Of a stretch of 22,705 nucleotides of DNA, positions 6,959 to 15,478 are shown in pieces; the stretch's first letter is position 1; each line of letters starts with the position of its first letter. The position numbers were made by a program, and so were the translations under genes. The notes below the pieces were generated by a model that saw only the letters and a list, made by a program, of their open reading frames with translations, did not search any database and was not told where the DNA came from. This stretch comes from Oscillospiraceae bacterium. Its GTDB lineage: Bacteria; Bacillota; Clostridia; Oscillospirales; Oscillospiraceae. The stretch is taken from NCBI GenBank assembly GCA_020025655.1, contig JAHHRR010000028.1, positions 1 to 22,705 of the forward strand, in the 5' to 3' direction.

Positions 6959-8428
6959 TTATCCGTTGTTACCGGACTTTTTACCGAAATTGTGGAGCAT
7001 TTCGTCCTTAAGCTCCATAAGTTTGGGTGACAGGTCAACATAATACTGGTGGGGATAATCAAAACGCTTTACCTCGGGCCAGAGAGTGCTGACCTGATAT
7101 GCGCAGTTGCGCTTAATATGCTCCAGAGACGGCATATCGTATACAAGCTCACCGTTTTTGAATATGGGAACCTGAAGCTCAACAGCCTTGAAGTCCTCCA
7201 TAATCTTGCTCTTCCAGCGGGCATCGGGGTCGCAGATTTCAAGGGGCTTTGTATCATCCACTACCTCGTCGTGCATACAGATATAGTCAGCCTCTGCCAT
7301 GCCGGTCTGGCGGCTGAAGAAGCGATAGACCTTCTTAAAACCGGGATTTGTGATCTTGTCGACGTTTTCGCTGACCTTGATTTTGGGTATAATATTACCG
7401 TCCTTGTCCTCAATAGCGGAAAGCTTGTAAACACCGCCGAAAACAGGGGAGCTCTTGGAGGTAATAAGTCTTTCGCCTACACCGTAGGAGTCAATTTTTG
7501 CACCCTGATGCAGAAGCTCTGTGATAAGACGCTCATCCAGAGAATTGGAAACTGTGATTTTGCAGCCTGTCCAGCCTGCTTCATCCAGCATCTTTCTTGC
7601 CTGTCGGGTAAGGTATGCGATATCGCCGGAGTCAATGCGTATGCCGCAGTTTGTGATGCCCATGGGCTTCAAAACAGTGTTAAAGGCACGAATTGCGTTG
7701 GGGATACCGGATTTGATGACATTATAGGTGTCCACAAGCAGGCAGGCATTGGTGGGATAAGTCTTGCAGTATTCCACAAATGCGTCGTACTCTGTGTCGA
7801 ACATCTGAACCCAGGAGTGAGCCATGGTGCCGAGAGCCTTTACGCCGTAAATCTCGTCGGAAACTGTGCAGGCGGTGCCTGCGCAGCCACCGATATAGGC
7901 AGCTCTTGCACCGGTGACAGCACCTGCTATACCCTGAGCACGGCGGGAACCGAACTCCATAACAGCTCTGCCTTCTGCGGCTCTGCATATACGGTTTGCT
8001 TTGGTAGCAATAAGGCTCTGGTGGTTAAGCTCCAGAAGAATGTAGGTTTCTACCAGCTGAGCCTGAATAGCAGGAGCTCTTACGGTAAGAATGGGTTCAC
8101 CGGGGAAGATGGGAGTTCCTTCGGGAACTGCCCAGATATCTCCGCTGAAATGGAAATTTTTGAGGTAGTCGAGAAAGCCATCATCAAACATATCACGGCT
8201 TCTCAGGTATTCAATATCTTCCTCATTAAAATGAAGTTTCTGAACATAGTCAATTATCTGCTCGAGACCGGCAGCAATGGCAAACCCGCCGTTATCGGGA
8301 ACACTGCGGTAAAAAACGTCAAAGTAGGTTATACGATCTTTAAGACCGCCTACATAATAGCCGTTGCCCATGGTAAGCTCGTAATAGTCGCAGAGCATGG
8401 TCAGATTTATTCCGTTTGCACTTTTCAT
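6959..8428 (-). CDS. pncB: Nicotinate phosphoribosyltransferase
   Basis: The 489-residue protein opens with LTMLCDYYELTMGNGYY and has YFDVFYRSVPDNGGFAIAAG, both typical of the longer, Gram-positive type of nicotinate phosphoribosyltransferase. It makes nicotinate mononucleotide from nicotinate and PRPP with ATP, the entry step of the Preiss-Handler NAD salvage route. GTMAHSWVQMF holds His204, the expected phosphorylatable histidine. FGSRRAQG, LLVDTYNVIKSG and GIRIDSGDIAYL match the phosphate/PRPP-binding barrel loops. The ATG has a GGAG site 7 nt away (ACGGAGGCAGATT context). A clear promoter lies upstream, divergent from a galactokinase-like gene. A PLP aminotransferase follows in the same direction. 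Confidence 0.96.
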   Translation of the reverse strand: MKSANGINLTMLCDYYELTMGNGYYVGGLKDRITYFDVFYRSVPDNGGFAIAAGLEQIIDYVQKLHFNEEDIEYLRSRDMFDDGFLDYLKNFHFSGDIWAVPEGTPIFPGEPILTVRAPAIQAQLVETYILLELNHQSLIATKANRICRAAEGRAVMEFGSRRAQGIAGAVTGARAAYIGGCAGTACTVSDEIYGVKALGTMAHSWVQMFDTEYDAFVEYCKTYPTNACLLVDTYNVIKSGIPNAIRAFNTVLKPMGITNCGIRIDSGDIAYLTRQARKMLDEAGWTGCKITVSNSLDERLITELLHQGAKIDSYGVGERLITSKSSPVFGGVYKLSAIEDKDGNIIPKIKVSENVDKITNPGFKKVYRFFSRQTGMAEADYICMHDEVVDDTKPLEICDPDARWKSKIMEDFKAVELQVPIFKNGELVYDMPSLEHIKRNCAYQVSTLWPEVKRFDYPHQYYVDLSPKLMELKDEMLHNFGKKSGNNG

Positions 8429-8458
8429 AATCTGCCTCCGTTTATAGATATACTAGAT

Positions 8459-8487
8459 ATTATATAAGCAATGGCATAATAAGGCAA
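8459..8487 (-). promoter_or_regulatory. Promoter of pncB and the aminotransferase gene
   Basis: Minus-strand TTGCCT (8482-8487), 17 nt, TATAAT (8459-8464), about 30 nt ahead of the pncB ATG. Confidence 0.75.
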
Positions 8488-8509
8488 GGAAATTGTAACG
8501 AATCTTGAC

Positions 8510-8541
8510 TGTCAACGTATATTTCTCAATATGAGTTGACA
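8510..8541. promoter_or_regulatory. 32-bp imperfect inverted repeat between divergent promoters (operator candidate)
   Basis: Arms 8510-8522 and 8529-8541 pair at 11 of 13 positions around TTCTCA; the outer seven bases TGTCAAC/GTTGACA are exact. The right arm is the -35 hexamer of the plus-strand kinase promoter. The position between two divergent promoters fits a repressor site. No regulator gene is adjacent. Confidence 0.5.
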
Positions 8542-8564
8542 TTGATTTTGCCTTGGTATATCAT
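8536..8564 (+). promoter_or_regulatory. Promoter of the galactokinase-family gene
   Basis: TTGACA (8536-8541), 17 nt, TATCAT (8559-8564). The -35 is perfect consensus and lies within an inverted repeat. Start of transcription should be near 8571, giving a ~40-nt leader to the chosen ATG. Confidence 0.75.
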
Positions 8565-8612
8565 GTTATTTGTAATGAAATGGCTTTTTATAGTAGAATA
8601 CGGAGAATTTTT

Positions 8613-9689
8613 ATGATGAAGGAAGTATTTGTGTCCGGCAGAACTGAACTGGCCGGAAATCATACAGACCACCAGAACGGAAGAATCCTGGCTTCCGCAA
8701 TAGATTTAGGAATAACCGCACGCTGTGAAACTAACGGCAGCGGTGTTGTGCATATTAACTCAGAGGGCTATGAGCCTTTTGATATAAAAGTTTCACAGCT
8801 TGCTGTGAATCCCAGAGAATTCGGTACACCTGCGGCACTTGTCCGTGGAGTTATGGACGGCTTCGATGAGATGGGGCTTGCAATCGGCGGATTTAATGCC
8901 GAAATAAGCAGCACGCTTCCTGCCGGCGCAGGACTCAGCTCTTCTGCTGCCTTTTCTGTGCTTATAGGCAAAATCCTCAGCGAACTCTTTAACGGCGGCA
9001 AGGTTGAGCCGGTTGTAATTGCAAGACTTGCCCAGAGGGCAGAAAACAAGCATTTCGGCAAACCCTGCGGGCTTATGGGTCTGGTCTGCGCACTGGGCCA
9101 CACGCTTTATGCTGACTTTAAAACCAACGAGGTAGAGCCTATTGAGGCAGATTTTGATTCTATGGGTCTTACGCTCTGCCTTACAGATACTGGCGGAAGC
9201 CACGCAGGACTTGATACCTCTTATGCCCGGATTCCGGCAGACATGATATATATTGCAAATATGTTCGATAAGGGTGTTCTGGGTGATGTTGATCCGGAGG
9301 AGTTCAGAAGCAAGGGCTGGGACCCCTCAAACCGTCCGGTTCGCAGAGCTATGCACTTCTTCGATGAAAATGAGCGTGTACCGCGTATGAGAGATGCTCT
9401 TAAACGTGGTGACGGTCAGGAGTATATGAGACTTATGAATGAGTCTGGACGTTCCTCTGAAGAGCTTCTCAATAACATTGTGACCAGTGCTACCGGAGAC
9501 ACCAAGCTTTTGCAGGGACTCAAAAAGAGCGAGGAGCTGCTGTCCGGCAAGGGCGCATGGAGAGTACACGGCGGCGGATTTGCAGGCTGCGTTCAGGCAC
9601 TTATGCCGAAAGAGTATTTTGCAGAATACAAGGAAGAGATGGAAAAAATCTTCGGAGAAAATTCCTGCAAAGAAATTAAACTTGTGTAA
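8613..9689 (+). CDS. Galactokinase-family GHMP kinase
   Basis: I chose the ATG at 8613 because CGGAG lies 7 nt before it; the longer frame from 8553 would begin inside the -10 box. The 358-residue product has the three GHMP-kinase motifs: VSGRTELAGNHTDHQNG (8-24), the phosphate loop LPAGAGLSSSAAFS (102-115), and VHGGGFAGCVQAL near the C-terminus. The first motif aligns with the galactokinase signature GRVNLIGEHTDYN but has TEL for VNL and AGNH for IGEH. The overall layout favours galactose or a related sugar as substrate, giving the sugar-1-phosphate. No galT, galE or transporter gene is nearby, so the substrate is uncertain. A strong terminator follows directly, so it is monocistronic. Confidence 0.88.
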   Translation: MMKEVFVSGRTELAGNHTDHQNGRILASAIDLGITARCETNGSGVVHINSEGYEPFDIKVSQLAVNPREFGTPAALVRGVMDGFDEMGLAIGGFNAEISSTLPAGAGLSSSAAFSVLIGKILSELFNGGKVEPVVIARLAQRAENKHFGKPCGLMGLVCALGHTLYADFKTNEVEPIEADFDSMGLTLCLTDTGGSHAGLDTSYARIPADMIYIANMFDKGVLGDVDPEEFRSKGWDPSNRPVRRAMHFFDENERVPRMRDALKRGDGQEYMRLMNESGRSSEELLNNIVTSATGDTKLLQGLKKSEELLSGKGAWRVHGGGFAGCVQALMPKEYFAEYKEEMEKIFGENSCKEIKLV

Positions 9690-9693
9690 TATG

Positions 9694-9727
9694 AAAAATC
9701 CTCAGGATGAAATCCTGAGGATTTTTT
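9694..9727 (+). terminator. Intrinsic terminator of the galactokinase-family gene
   Basis: A perfect 15-bp stem (9694-9708 with 9712-9726) with a GAA loop ends in six T residues, starting 4 nt after the stop. Confidence 0.92.
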
Positions 9728-9802
9728 GCTTTTATGCTTACCTGCGGCGGAGGTGTGTATCAAGATGCAGGGAGATAAGCTTCCCCGAATGCTGAAAATG
9801 AA

Positions 9803-9830
9803 AAAACAGACCGCAGAAGCGGTCTGTTTT
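9803..9830 (-). terminator. Intrinsic terminator of the carboxypeptidase-like operon
   Basis: A perfect 12-bp stem (9803-9814 with 9819-9830, AAAACAGACCGC type) with an AGAA loop is followed on the minus strand by TTTTTT. It lies ~23 nt after the stop of the lipoprotein peptidase gene. Confidence 0.88.
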
Positions 9831-9853
9831 AGTCGACGGCATTTTGCCGGCAA

Positions 9854-10747
9854 TTACTCGGTGATTTTGCTGGGGATGAAAACAAGACTGGGATCATAAA
9901 GAGCAACAAACTCTTCGAGGCAGAGGTTGTTTTCGGTGATATACTTTGCAGCTTCAACGCCTACATAGCGGAAATGACCTGCACAGTGGCAGGGATAACC
10001 GTAAAACTCTTCCTTGCCTTCGGGATAACGGTTTATAAATCCGTATTCTGCGCAATGCTCCAGCGCCCATTTATATGCATCTGTCTCCAGAAATTCCTCG
10101 TTGCCGAACTCTGCAAAGAAGGCGCTGTGTTCATAGTCGTCAGTCAGGTCTATTGCAAGACCGGTCTGGTGCTCGGTGCATCCGGGAGGCAGAAAATATT
10201 TTGCGGCTTCATCTGCGCTGCCGAACTCATGGCAGTAGGAAATGTAATGGTTTTTGTTGTACTCAAAGTTGCGGTATCCGGCAGCCATATACATATGGTA
10301 GCCTTCGTTTCTTGCAGCATTAATGAAGTTCGTTGCGGCCTCAACTATTCTGGAGTCGACGCCCTGACCTTCATAGCCGCCGTAGTTTTCGGGGCCGAAC
10401 TGATTAAGGCAGTTATAGTAATTTGCGACAACAAATTCCCAGCTGTTAATATCAATATCCGGGAGAGGAGGAAGAGTGTTTCTAAGCTCCTCTATCCATG
10501 CTGTATCGTAACGGGCAGCGGTTTTATATTCAGGTACGGAACCGGCTTCTTCGGAAGCTTCATTTTCAGGAGCTTCGGCAGGCTCTTCAGCCTCAATTAT
10601 ATTGGCTGAGGGTTCAGGCTCTGCGGGAGCGGCCTCGGGGGTGGCTTCCGGTACCTCGGCAAAGGCTGTACTTCCGCAGGCTGCCATGGAAAACAGCATT
10701 GCTGCGGCCAGCACTATAAGCAGAAAGCTGATAAGATTTTTCTTCAT
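9854..10747 (-). CDS. VanY/DacB-family D,D-carboxypeptidase-like lipoprotein
   Basis: The frame is open to 10804, but the ATG at 10747 has GGAG 10 nt upstream and begins a textbook lipoprotein signal, MKKNLISFLLIVLAAAM...SMAAC, with the lipid cysteine at about residue 24. A Pro/Glu/Ala-rich linker (residues ~30-80) tethers a peptidase M15-type domain. Zinc ligands are visible: His193 and Asp200 in EHQTGLAID and His258 in GHFRYVG. Such enzymes remove the terminal D-Ala from peptidoglycan stem peptides outside the membrane. Before His258 the usual EPWHFRY is replaced by YPCHCAGHFRY, with two extra cysteines. It follows a paralog by 25 nt. With no other van genes near, cell-wall trimming is likelier than glycopeptide resistance. 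Confidence 0.9.
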   Translation of the reverse strand: MKKNLISFLLIVLAAAMLFSMAACGSTAFAEVPEATPEAAPAEPEPSANIIEAEEPAEAPENEASEEAGSVPEYKTAARYDTAWIEELRNTLPPLPDIDINSWEFVVANYYNCLNQFGPENYGGYEGQGVDSRIVEAATNFINAARNEGYHMYMAAGYRNFEYNKNHYISYCHEFGSADEAAKYFLPPGCTEHQTGLAIDLTDDYEHSAFFAEFGNEEFLETDAYKWALEHCAEYGFINRYPEGKEEFYGYPCHCAGHFRYVGVEAAKYITENNLCLEEFVALYDPSLVFIPSKITE

Positions 10748-10772
10748 AGACTTAATTCTCCACATAACCGCA

Positions 10773-11633
10773 TCAGCCAGTGTACAGATCATAGAACTCT
10801 TCATAGCAGAGGTTGTTCTCTACCATATATGTAGCAGCTTCAACGCCGACATAGCGGAAGTGCCAGGGCTCGTACATGATCTTTGTGATATCTTCCTTCT
10901 CCTTGGGGAAGCGGACAATGAAGCCGTACTCGTGGCAGTGTGCGCTCATCCACTTGTAAAGCTCGGTGTTTTCAAGGTCAGTGGTCTTGAAATCGTAGGG
11001 CCTATCGGTTATATCACAGCAAAGGCCGGTCTGATGCTCAGAAGTACCGGGGCGGGCAACAATTTTTGCAGCCTCTTCCTCGCTGTATCCCTGACCCAGC
11101 TTTCTGTTGAAAAGTCCTACCTGAGTGTTGTAGCTTCTGTAACCGGAAGAGAGGAATACCTTGTTTCCGGCTTCAACTGCACCCATGGAGAACTGGGTTA
11201 TAGGATCGAAAATACGCTCATCGAAGTAAAGCTCATCATAAGAGCTCATGTAATCGCTTACTGATCTAGCATGATATTCAGCCAGAGGGGGTTCGTACTC
11301 CTCAATGCTGTGGTCGGGGTTAGCCATAAGGAACTCCCATGAGGTGATATCTATATCGGGGGGCTTGGGCAGACCCAATGCAGCTGCTTTTCCCACGGGA
11401 GAATTGGGATCGATAGTAGGTGTGGGTGTGGGAGTAGGTGTAGGCTCGGGAGTTTCTATGGGAAGTTCTTCCTCAGGCTCCGCTGCGGGTGCAGAGGGTT
11501 CCTGATTTCTTATGTGGAAGGTTCCGGCGTCATCGCTGAAAGGACCTTCAGCAACGTGTACATAAAGATAAAAACCAAAAACTAAGAGGATCAGAACGGC
11601 AAAAGCTATTCTGACACCACGACTTGCTCTCAT
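10773..11633 (-). CDS. VanY/DacB-family D,D-carboxypeptidase-like membrane-anchored protein
   Basis: This 286-residue protein has an N-terminal membrane helix (about residues 8-27, VRIAFAVLILLVFGFYLYVHV) without a lipobox, so it is probably a signal anchor with the rest outside. A linker with TPEPTPTPTPTPT spans the wall, then comes the M15-type domain: SSGYRSYNTQ, SEHQTGLCCDITD with His200 and Asp207, and EPWHFRYVGVEAA with His258. These match the zinc ligands of VanY-type D-Ala-D-Ala carboxypeptidases. Cys-Cys before Asp207, where Ala-Val/Ile is usual, is odd. It shares PPDIDI.SWEF and the C-terminal VGVEAA.Y..ENNL.EEF with its downstream neighbour, so they are paralogs. AAGGAGG lies 7 nt before ATG. 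It leads a two-gene operon. Confidence 0.9.
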   Translation of the reverse strand: MRASRGVRIAFAVLILLVFGFYLYVHVAEGPFSDDAGTFHIRNQEPSAPAAEPEEELPIETPEPTPTPTPTPTIDPNSPVGKAAALGLPKPPDIDITSWEFLMANPDHSIEEYEPPLAEYHARSVSDYMSSYDELYFDERIFDPITQFSMGAVEAGNKVFLSSGYRSYNTQVGLFNRKLGQGYSEEEAAKIVARPGTSEHQTGLCCDITDRPYDFKTTDLENTELYKWMSAHCHEYGFIVRFPKEKEDITKIMYEPWHFRYVGVEAATYMVENNLCYEEFYDLYTG

Positions 11634-11757
11634 AAGTTAATTCCTCCTTGAAGCTGAACAATCGGTGCTGCCGGTATTGCACAGCGGCATTTGCATCGGC
11701 AGTCGTATTTAAAAAGCTCAATAATGAAAGGTAAAACAGCGGATAGGCCGCTGCATA

Positions 11758-11780
11758 ATTACATTCCAATACATTGTAAT
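11758..11780. promoter_or_regulatory. Inverted repeat at the start site of the carboxypeptidase operon
   Basis: ATTACA (11758-11763) and TGTAAT (11775-11780) are exact inverted copies 11 nt apart. They overlap the edge of the -10 box and the expected transcription start, a common place for a repressor site. Confidence 0.35.
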
Positions 11781-11807
11781 AATAACATTTTCGGCCCAAA
11801 GGGTCAA
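11779..11807 (-). promoter_or_regulatory. Promoter of the carboxypeptidase-like operon
   Basis: Minus-strand TTGACC (11802-11807), 17 nt, TATTAT (11779-11784). The leader to the first ATG is long, about 135 nt; I recognise no known riboswitch in it. Confidence 0.75.
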
Positions 11808-11840
11808 CTTAAAATTGAAATCTGCGGCAATGACAAAAAA

Positions 11841-11866
11841 CAAGGCTGCCCGAAAGGGCAGCCTTG
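11841..11866 (-). terminator. Intrinsic terminator of the PFOR gene
   Basis: An 11-bp perfect GC-rich stem (11841-11851 with 11856-11866) with a GAAA loop is followed on the minus strand by TTTTTT. It lies ~22 nt after the PFOR stop. Confidence 0.93.
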
Positions 11867-11888
11867 AAAAATATTGTTTTATTAAGGA

Positions 11889-14800
11889 TTATTCGTAGAG
11901 GCTCTTGAGCTTCATCAGATGATTGTAGCGGGCCTTTGCATTCTCCTCGGAAGCCTCGAACAGAGCGTCTGCTCTCTCGGGGAACTCACGGGTAAGTCTG
12001 CTGTAACGAGCTTCGTTCATCAGGAACTCCTGGTAGCCGCCTGCGGGCTCCTTGCTGTCCAGAGTGAAGGGCTTCTCAGCGTTGTCGGGGTTGAAGCGGA
12101 ACAGGTTCCAGTAACCGCACTTAACAGCCTTCTCCATTTCCTTCTGGCAGTTAGCCATACCACCGCGGATGCTGTGCATCTCGCAGGGAGCGTAAGCGAT
12201 GATAAGAGAGGGTCCCTTATGAGCTTCGGCTTCTGCGATTGCCTTCAGGGTCTGAACGCTGTTAGCGCCCATTGCAACCTGTGCAACGTAGACATAGCCG
12301 TAGGTCATAGCGATCTCAGCAAGGCTCTTGGACTTGATTTCCTTACCGGCAGCTGCGAACTGTGCAACCTGACCGATGTTGGAAGCCTTGGAAGCCTGTC
12401 CACCGGTGTTGGAGTAAACCTCGGTGTTGAATACGAAGATGTTGATATCCTCACCGGAAGCGAGAACGTGGTCAACACCACCGAAGCCGATATCGAATGC
12501 CCAACCGTCACCACCGAAGATCCAGACGGACTTCTTGTTCAGGTAGGACTTCTTCTCAAGCAGCTTCTCAGTTGCCTCGCAGCAGGGGCCGACAGCCTCG
12601 AGCTGAGCAACCAGACGCTTAGAGGGCTCCTGGTTTGCATTGCCGTCGTCGTAGGTTGCCAGATAATCCTGAGCAGCCTTCTGCAGCTCTGCATTGCTTG
12701 CATCCTCAGCGAGAACCTCAACGAACTGCTTCAGATCGTCACGGATCTTCTTCTGGCCGAGGTGGATACCAAGACCGTGCTCTGCGTTATCTTCAAAGAG
12801 GGAGTTAGCCCATGCAGGACCACGGCCTTCCTTGTTGACGGTGTAGGGGGAAGTAGCAGCAGGACCGCCCCAGATAGAGGAGCATCCGGTTGCGTTGGAA
12901 ATGATCATGTGATCACCGAAGAGCTGAGTTACGAGGCGAGCATAGCTGGTCTCGGCGCAGCCTGCGCAGGAACCGGAGAACTCCAGGTAAGGCTGAGCGA
13001 ACTGGCTGAACTTGACTTCGGTGGGAGCGAACATATCGGGCTTCTCGGAAACGTTCTCGACCATGTAATCGAAGACCTTCTGCTCCTCGATCTGGCTTTC
13101 CATGGGAACCATCTCAATAGCACCGACAGGGCACTTGCCTACGCAGACAGAGCAGCCCATGCAGTCCAGAGTGGAGATTGCCATGTTGAACTTGTAAACG
13201 CCTTTGCCCTTGCCGACCTTGATGGGAACGATTTCTGCGTTCTCAGGAGCGTTGGCAGCCTCTTCCTCGGTGAGAGCGAAGGGACGGATAGTAGCATGGG
13301 GGCAGACGAATGCACACTGGTTGCACTGGATGCACTTGGTGCCGTCCCACTTAGGAACGGTAACAGCGATACCGCGCTTCTCGTATGCAGCAGCACCCAG
13401 CTCGAAGGTACCGTCGACATGATCGACGAAGGTGGAAACAGGCAGAGAATCGCCGTCCATCTTGTCGATGGGAGTGAGGATGTTCTTAACCATCTTAACG
13501 GTCTTTTCACGACCGGTAACAGCTTCGACTTCCTTGTTGTCAACAGCGTCTGCCCAGTATGCGGGAACTTCTACCTTCTCGAAAGCGGTAGCACCTGCAT
13601 CGATAGCAGCGTAGTTCATGTCAACAACATCCTGACCCTTCTTCAGGTAGGAGTGGAGAGCAGCATCCTTCATGTAACGGATTGCATCCTCCTGAGGCAT
13701 AACCTTAGCAAGAGTGAAGAATGCGGACTGAAGGATAGTATTGGTACGCTTGCCCATGCCGATCTTCTTGGCAAGGTCGATAGCGTTGATCATGTAAAGC
13801 TGAACATTGTTCTTTGCGATGTAGCGCTTGGAAGCAGCATCCAGATGATGCTCAAGCTCTGCAAAATCCCACTGGCAGTTAACAAGGAAGGTTCCGCCGG
13901 GCTTAACGTCACGGACGATGGGGAATCCCTTGGTAATGTAGGAAGGAACATGGCAGGCAACGAAGTCAGCCTTGTTGATGTAGTAGGGGCTCTTAATGGC
14001 CTTATCGCCGAAACGCAGATGGCTGACGGTTACGCCGCCGGTCTTCTTGGAGTCGTACTGGAAGTAGGCCTGAACGAACTTATCGGTGTGGTCACCGATG
14101 ATCTTGATGGAGTTCTTGTTTGCACCGACAGTACCGTCACCGCCAAGACCCCAGAACTTGCACTCGATGGTGCCTGCTGCTGCGGTGTTGGGTGCGGGCT
14201 CTTCGGGCAGGGACATGAAGGTAACATCATCGACGATGCCGATGGTGAACTGGCGCTTGGGCTCAGCTTTCTTGAGTTCGTTGTAAACAGCGAAAACGGA
14301 AGAAGGAGGAGTATCCTTGGAACCCAGACCGTAACGGCCGCCGACAACAGTGATGTCGGTCTTGCCTGCGTTTGCAAGAGCGGTAACAACGTCGAGGTAG
14401 AGAGGCTCACCCTGTGCGCCGGGCTCCTTGGTGCGGTCCAGAACAGCCAGCTTCTTGCAGGTTGCAGGAATAGCAGCGACGAGCTTATCGGGGCAGAAGG
14501 GACGGAACAGACGAACCTTGATAAGACCGACCTTCTCGCCCTGAGCGGTCAGGTAGTCAATAACTTCCTCTGCGACATCGCAGATGGAACCCATGGCGAC
14601 GATGACACGGTCTGCATCGGGAGCACCATAGTAGTTGAAGAGCTGGTAGTCGGTACCGAGCTTTTCATTGATCTTGCCCATGTACTCTTCAACGATGCCG
14701 GGAACAGCTTCGTAGTACTTGTTGGAAGCTTCACGGTTCTGGAAGAAGATATCGCCGTTCTCGTGAGAACCGCGCATGGTGGGATGCTCGGAGGACAGAG

Positions 14801-15419
14801 CACGTGCACGGAATGCGTTAACAGCATCCATGTCGACCATATCCTTCAGATCATCGTAATCCCAGACCTGAATCTTCTGCAGCTCGTGAGAGGTGCGGAA
14901 ACCATCGAAGAAGTTAAGGAAAGGAACACGGCCTTTAATAGCAGCCAGATGAGCAACAGGAGCCAGATCCATGACTTCCTGAACATTGCTCTCAGCCAGC
15001 ATAGCAAAGCCGGTCTGACGACATGCCATAACGTCACTGTGATCACCGAAGATGTTCAGAGTGTGGCTTGCCAGGGAACGTGCGCTGACGTGGAATACAC
15101 CGGGGAGAAGTTCACCGGCTATCTTGTACATATTAGGGATCATCAGAAGAAGACCCTGAGAAGCGGTGTAGGTGGTGGTCAGGGCACCTGCGTTAAGGGA
15201 ACCGTGAACAGCACCGGCAGCACCGGACTCAGCCTGCATCTCCTGCACCTTAACGGTGGAACCAAAAATGTTCTTTCTTCCCTGAGCGGACCACTGGTCG
15301 ACATAGTCGGCCATGGGGCTGGAGGGAGTGATGGGGTAGATAGCTGCGACTTCAGTGAATGCGTAGGATACATGGGCGGCAGCGGTGTTACCGTCCATAG
15401 TTTTGAAATGTCTCTGCAT
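11889..15419 (-). CDS. nifJ: Pyruvate:ferredoxin (flavodoxin) oxidoreductase
   Basis: The frame extends to 15653, but only the product from MQRHFKTMDGNTAAAH resembles the family, so I place the start at 15419; GGAG lies 12 nt upstream, and a second ATG at 15431 abuts that site. The resulting 1176 residues match one-chain PFOR enzymes, which oxidise pyruvate with CoA to acetyl-CoA and CO2 while reducing ferredoxin. Visible are YPITPSSPMA (substrate domain), two 4Fe-4S motifs CIQCNQCAFVCP (from Cys696) and CMGCSVCVGKCP (from Cys753), the proximal-cluster CAGCAETSY and NATGCSS, and the TPP site GGDGWAFDIGFGG...NTGGQ (~970-1005). It is central to fermentation and oxygen-sensitive. Codon use is very uniform, suggesting high expression. 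Confidence 0.97.
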   Translation of the reverse strand: MQRHFKTMDGNTAAAHVSYAFTEVAAIYPITPSSPMADYVDQWSAQGRKNIFGSTVKVQEMQAESGAAGAVHGSLNAGALTTTYTASQGLLLMIPNMYKIAGELLPGVFHVSARSLASHTLNIFGDHSDVMACRQTGFAMLAESNVQEVMDLAPVAHLAAIKGRVPFLNFFDGFRTSHELQKIQVWDYDDLKDMVDMDAVNAFRARALSSEHPTMRGSHENGDIFFQNREASNKYYEAVPGIVEEYMGKINEKLGTDYQLFNYYGAPDADRVIVAMGSICDVAEEVIDYLTAQGEKVGLIKVRLFRPFCPDKLVAAIPATCKKLAVLDRTKEPGAQGEPLYLDVVTALANAGKTDITVVGGRYGLGSKDTPPSSVFAVYNELKKAEPKRQFTIGIVDDVTFMSLPEEPAPNTAAAGTIECKFWGLGGDGTVGANKNSIKIIGDHTDKFVQAYFQYDSKKTGGVTVSHLRFGDKAIKSPYYINKADFVACHVPSYITKGFPIVRDVKPGGTFLVNCQWDFAELEHHLDAASKRYIAKNNVQLYMINAIDLAKKIGMGKRTNTILQSAFFTLAKVMPQEDAIRYMKDAALHSYLKKGQDVVDMNYAAIDAGATAFEKVEVPAYWADAVDNKEVEAVTGREKTVKMVKNILTPIDKMDGDSLPVSTFVDHVDGTFELGAAAYEKRGIAVTVPKWDGTKCIQCNQCAFVCPHATIRPFALTEEEAANAPENAEIVPIKVGKGKGVYKFNMAISTLDCMGCSVCVGKCPVGAIEMVPMESQIEEQKVFDYMVENVSEKPDMFAPTEVKFSQFAQPYLEFSGSCAGCAETSYARLVTQLFGDHMIISNATGCSSIWGGPAATSPYTVNKEGRGPAWANSLFEDNAEHGLGIHLGQKKIRDDLKQFVEVLAEDASNAELQKAAQDYLATYDDGNANQEPSKRLVAQLEAVGPCCEATEKLLEKKSYLNKKSVWIFGGDGWAFDIGFGGVDHVLASGEDINIFVFNTEVYSNTGGQASKASNIGQVAQFAAAGKEIKSKSLAEIAMTYGYVYVAQVAMGANSVQTLKAIAEAEAHKGPSLIIAYAPCEMHSIRGGMANCQKEMEKAVKCGYWNLFRFNPDNAEKPFTLDSKEPAGGYQEFLMNEARYSRLTREFPERADALFEASEENAKARYNHLMKLKSLYE

Positions 15420-15478
15420 GTCTATATTCATCTCCAAACTATAGTATTTGCAGTGGTTTATCCCGCAACGCCAAACTA

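Noticed and set aside
7049..8467. A 472-codon open frame opposite pncB.
   Set aside because: Shadow frame that runs into the pncB promoter; no family features.
9765..9899. A 44-codon plus-strand reading frame with GGAGGTG 9 nt before its ATG, between the kinase gene and the peptidase operon.
   Set aside because: It lies after a strong terminator with no promoter, runs through the terminator hairpin of the opposite operon, and its product has no recognisable pattern. The ribosome-site match may be chance.
9854..11633. Glycopeptide-resistance cluster, because of the VanY-like proteins.
   Set aside because: No vanH/A/X, vanRS or D-Ala-D-Ser/Lac ligase is near; the neighbours are metabolic genes.
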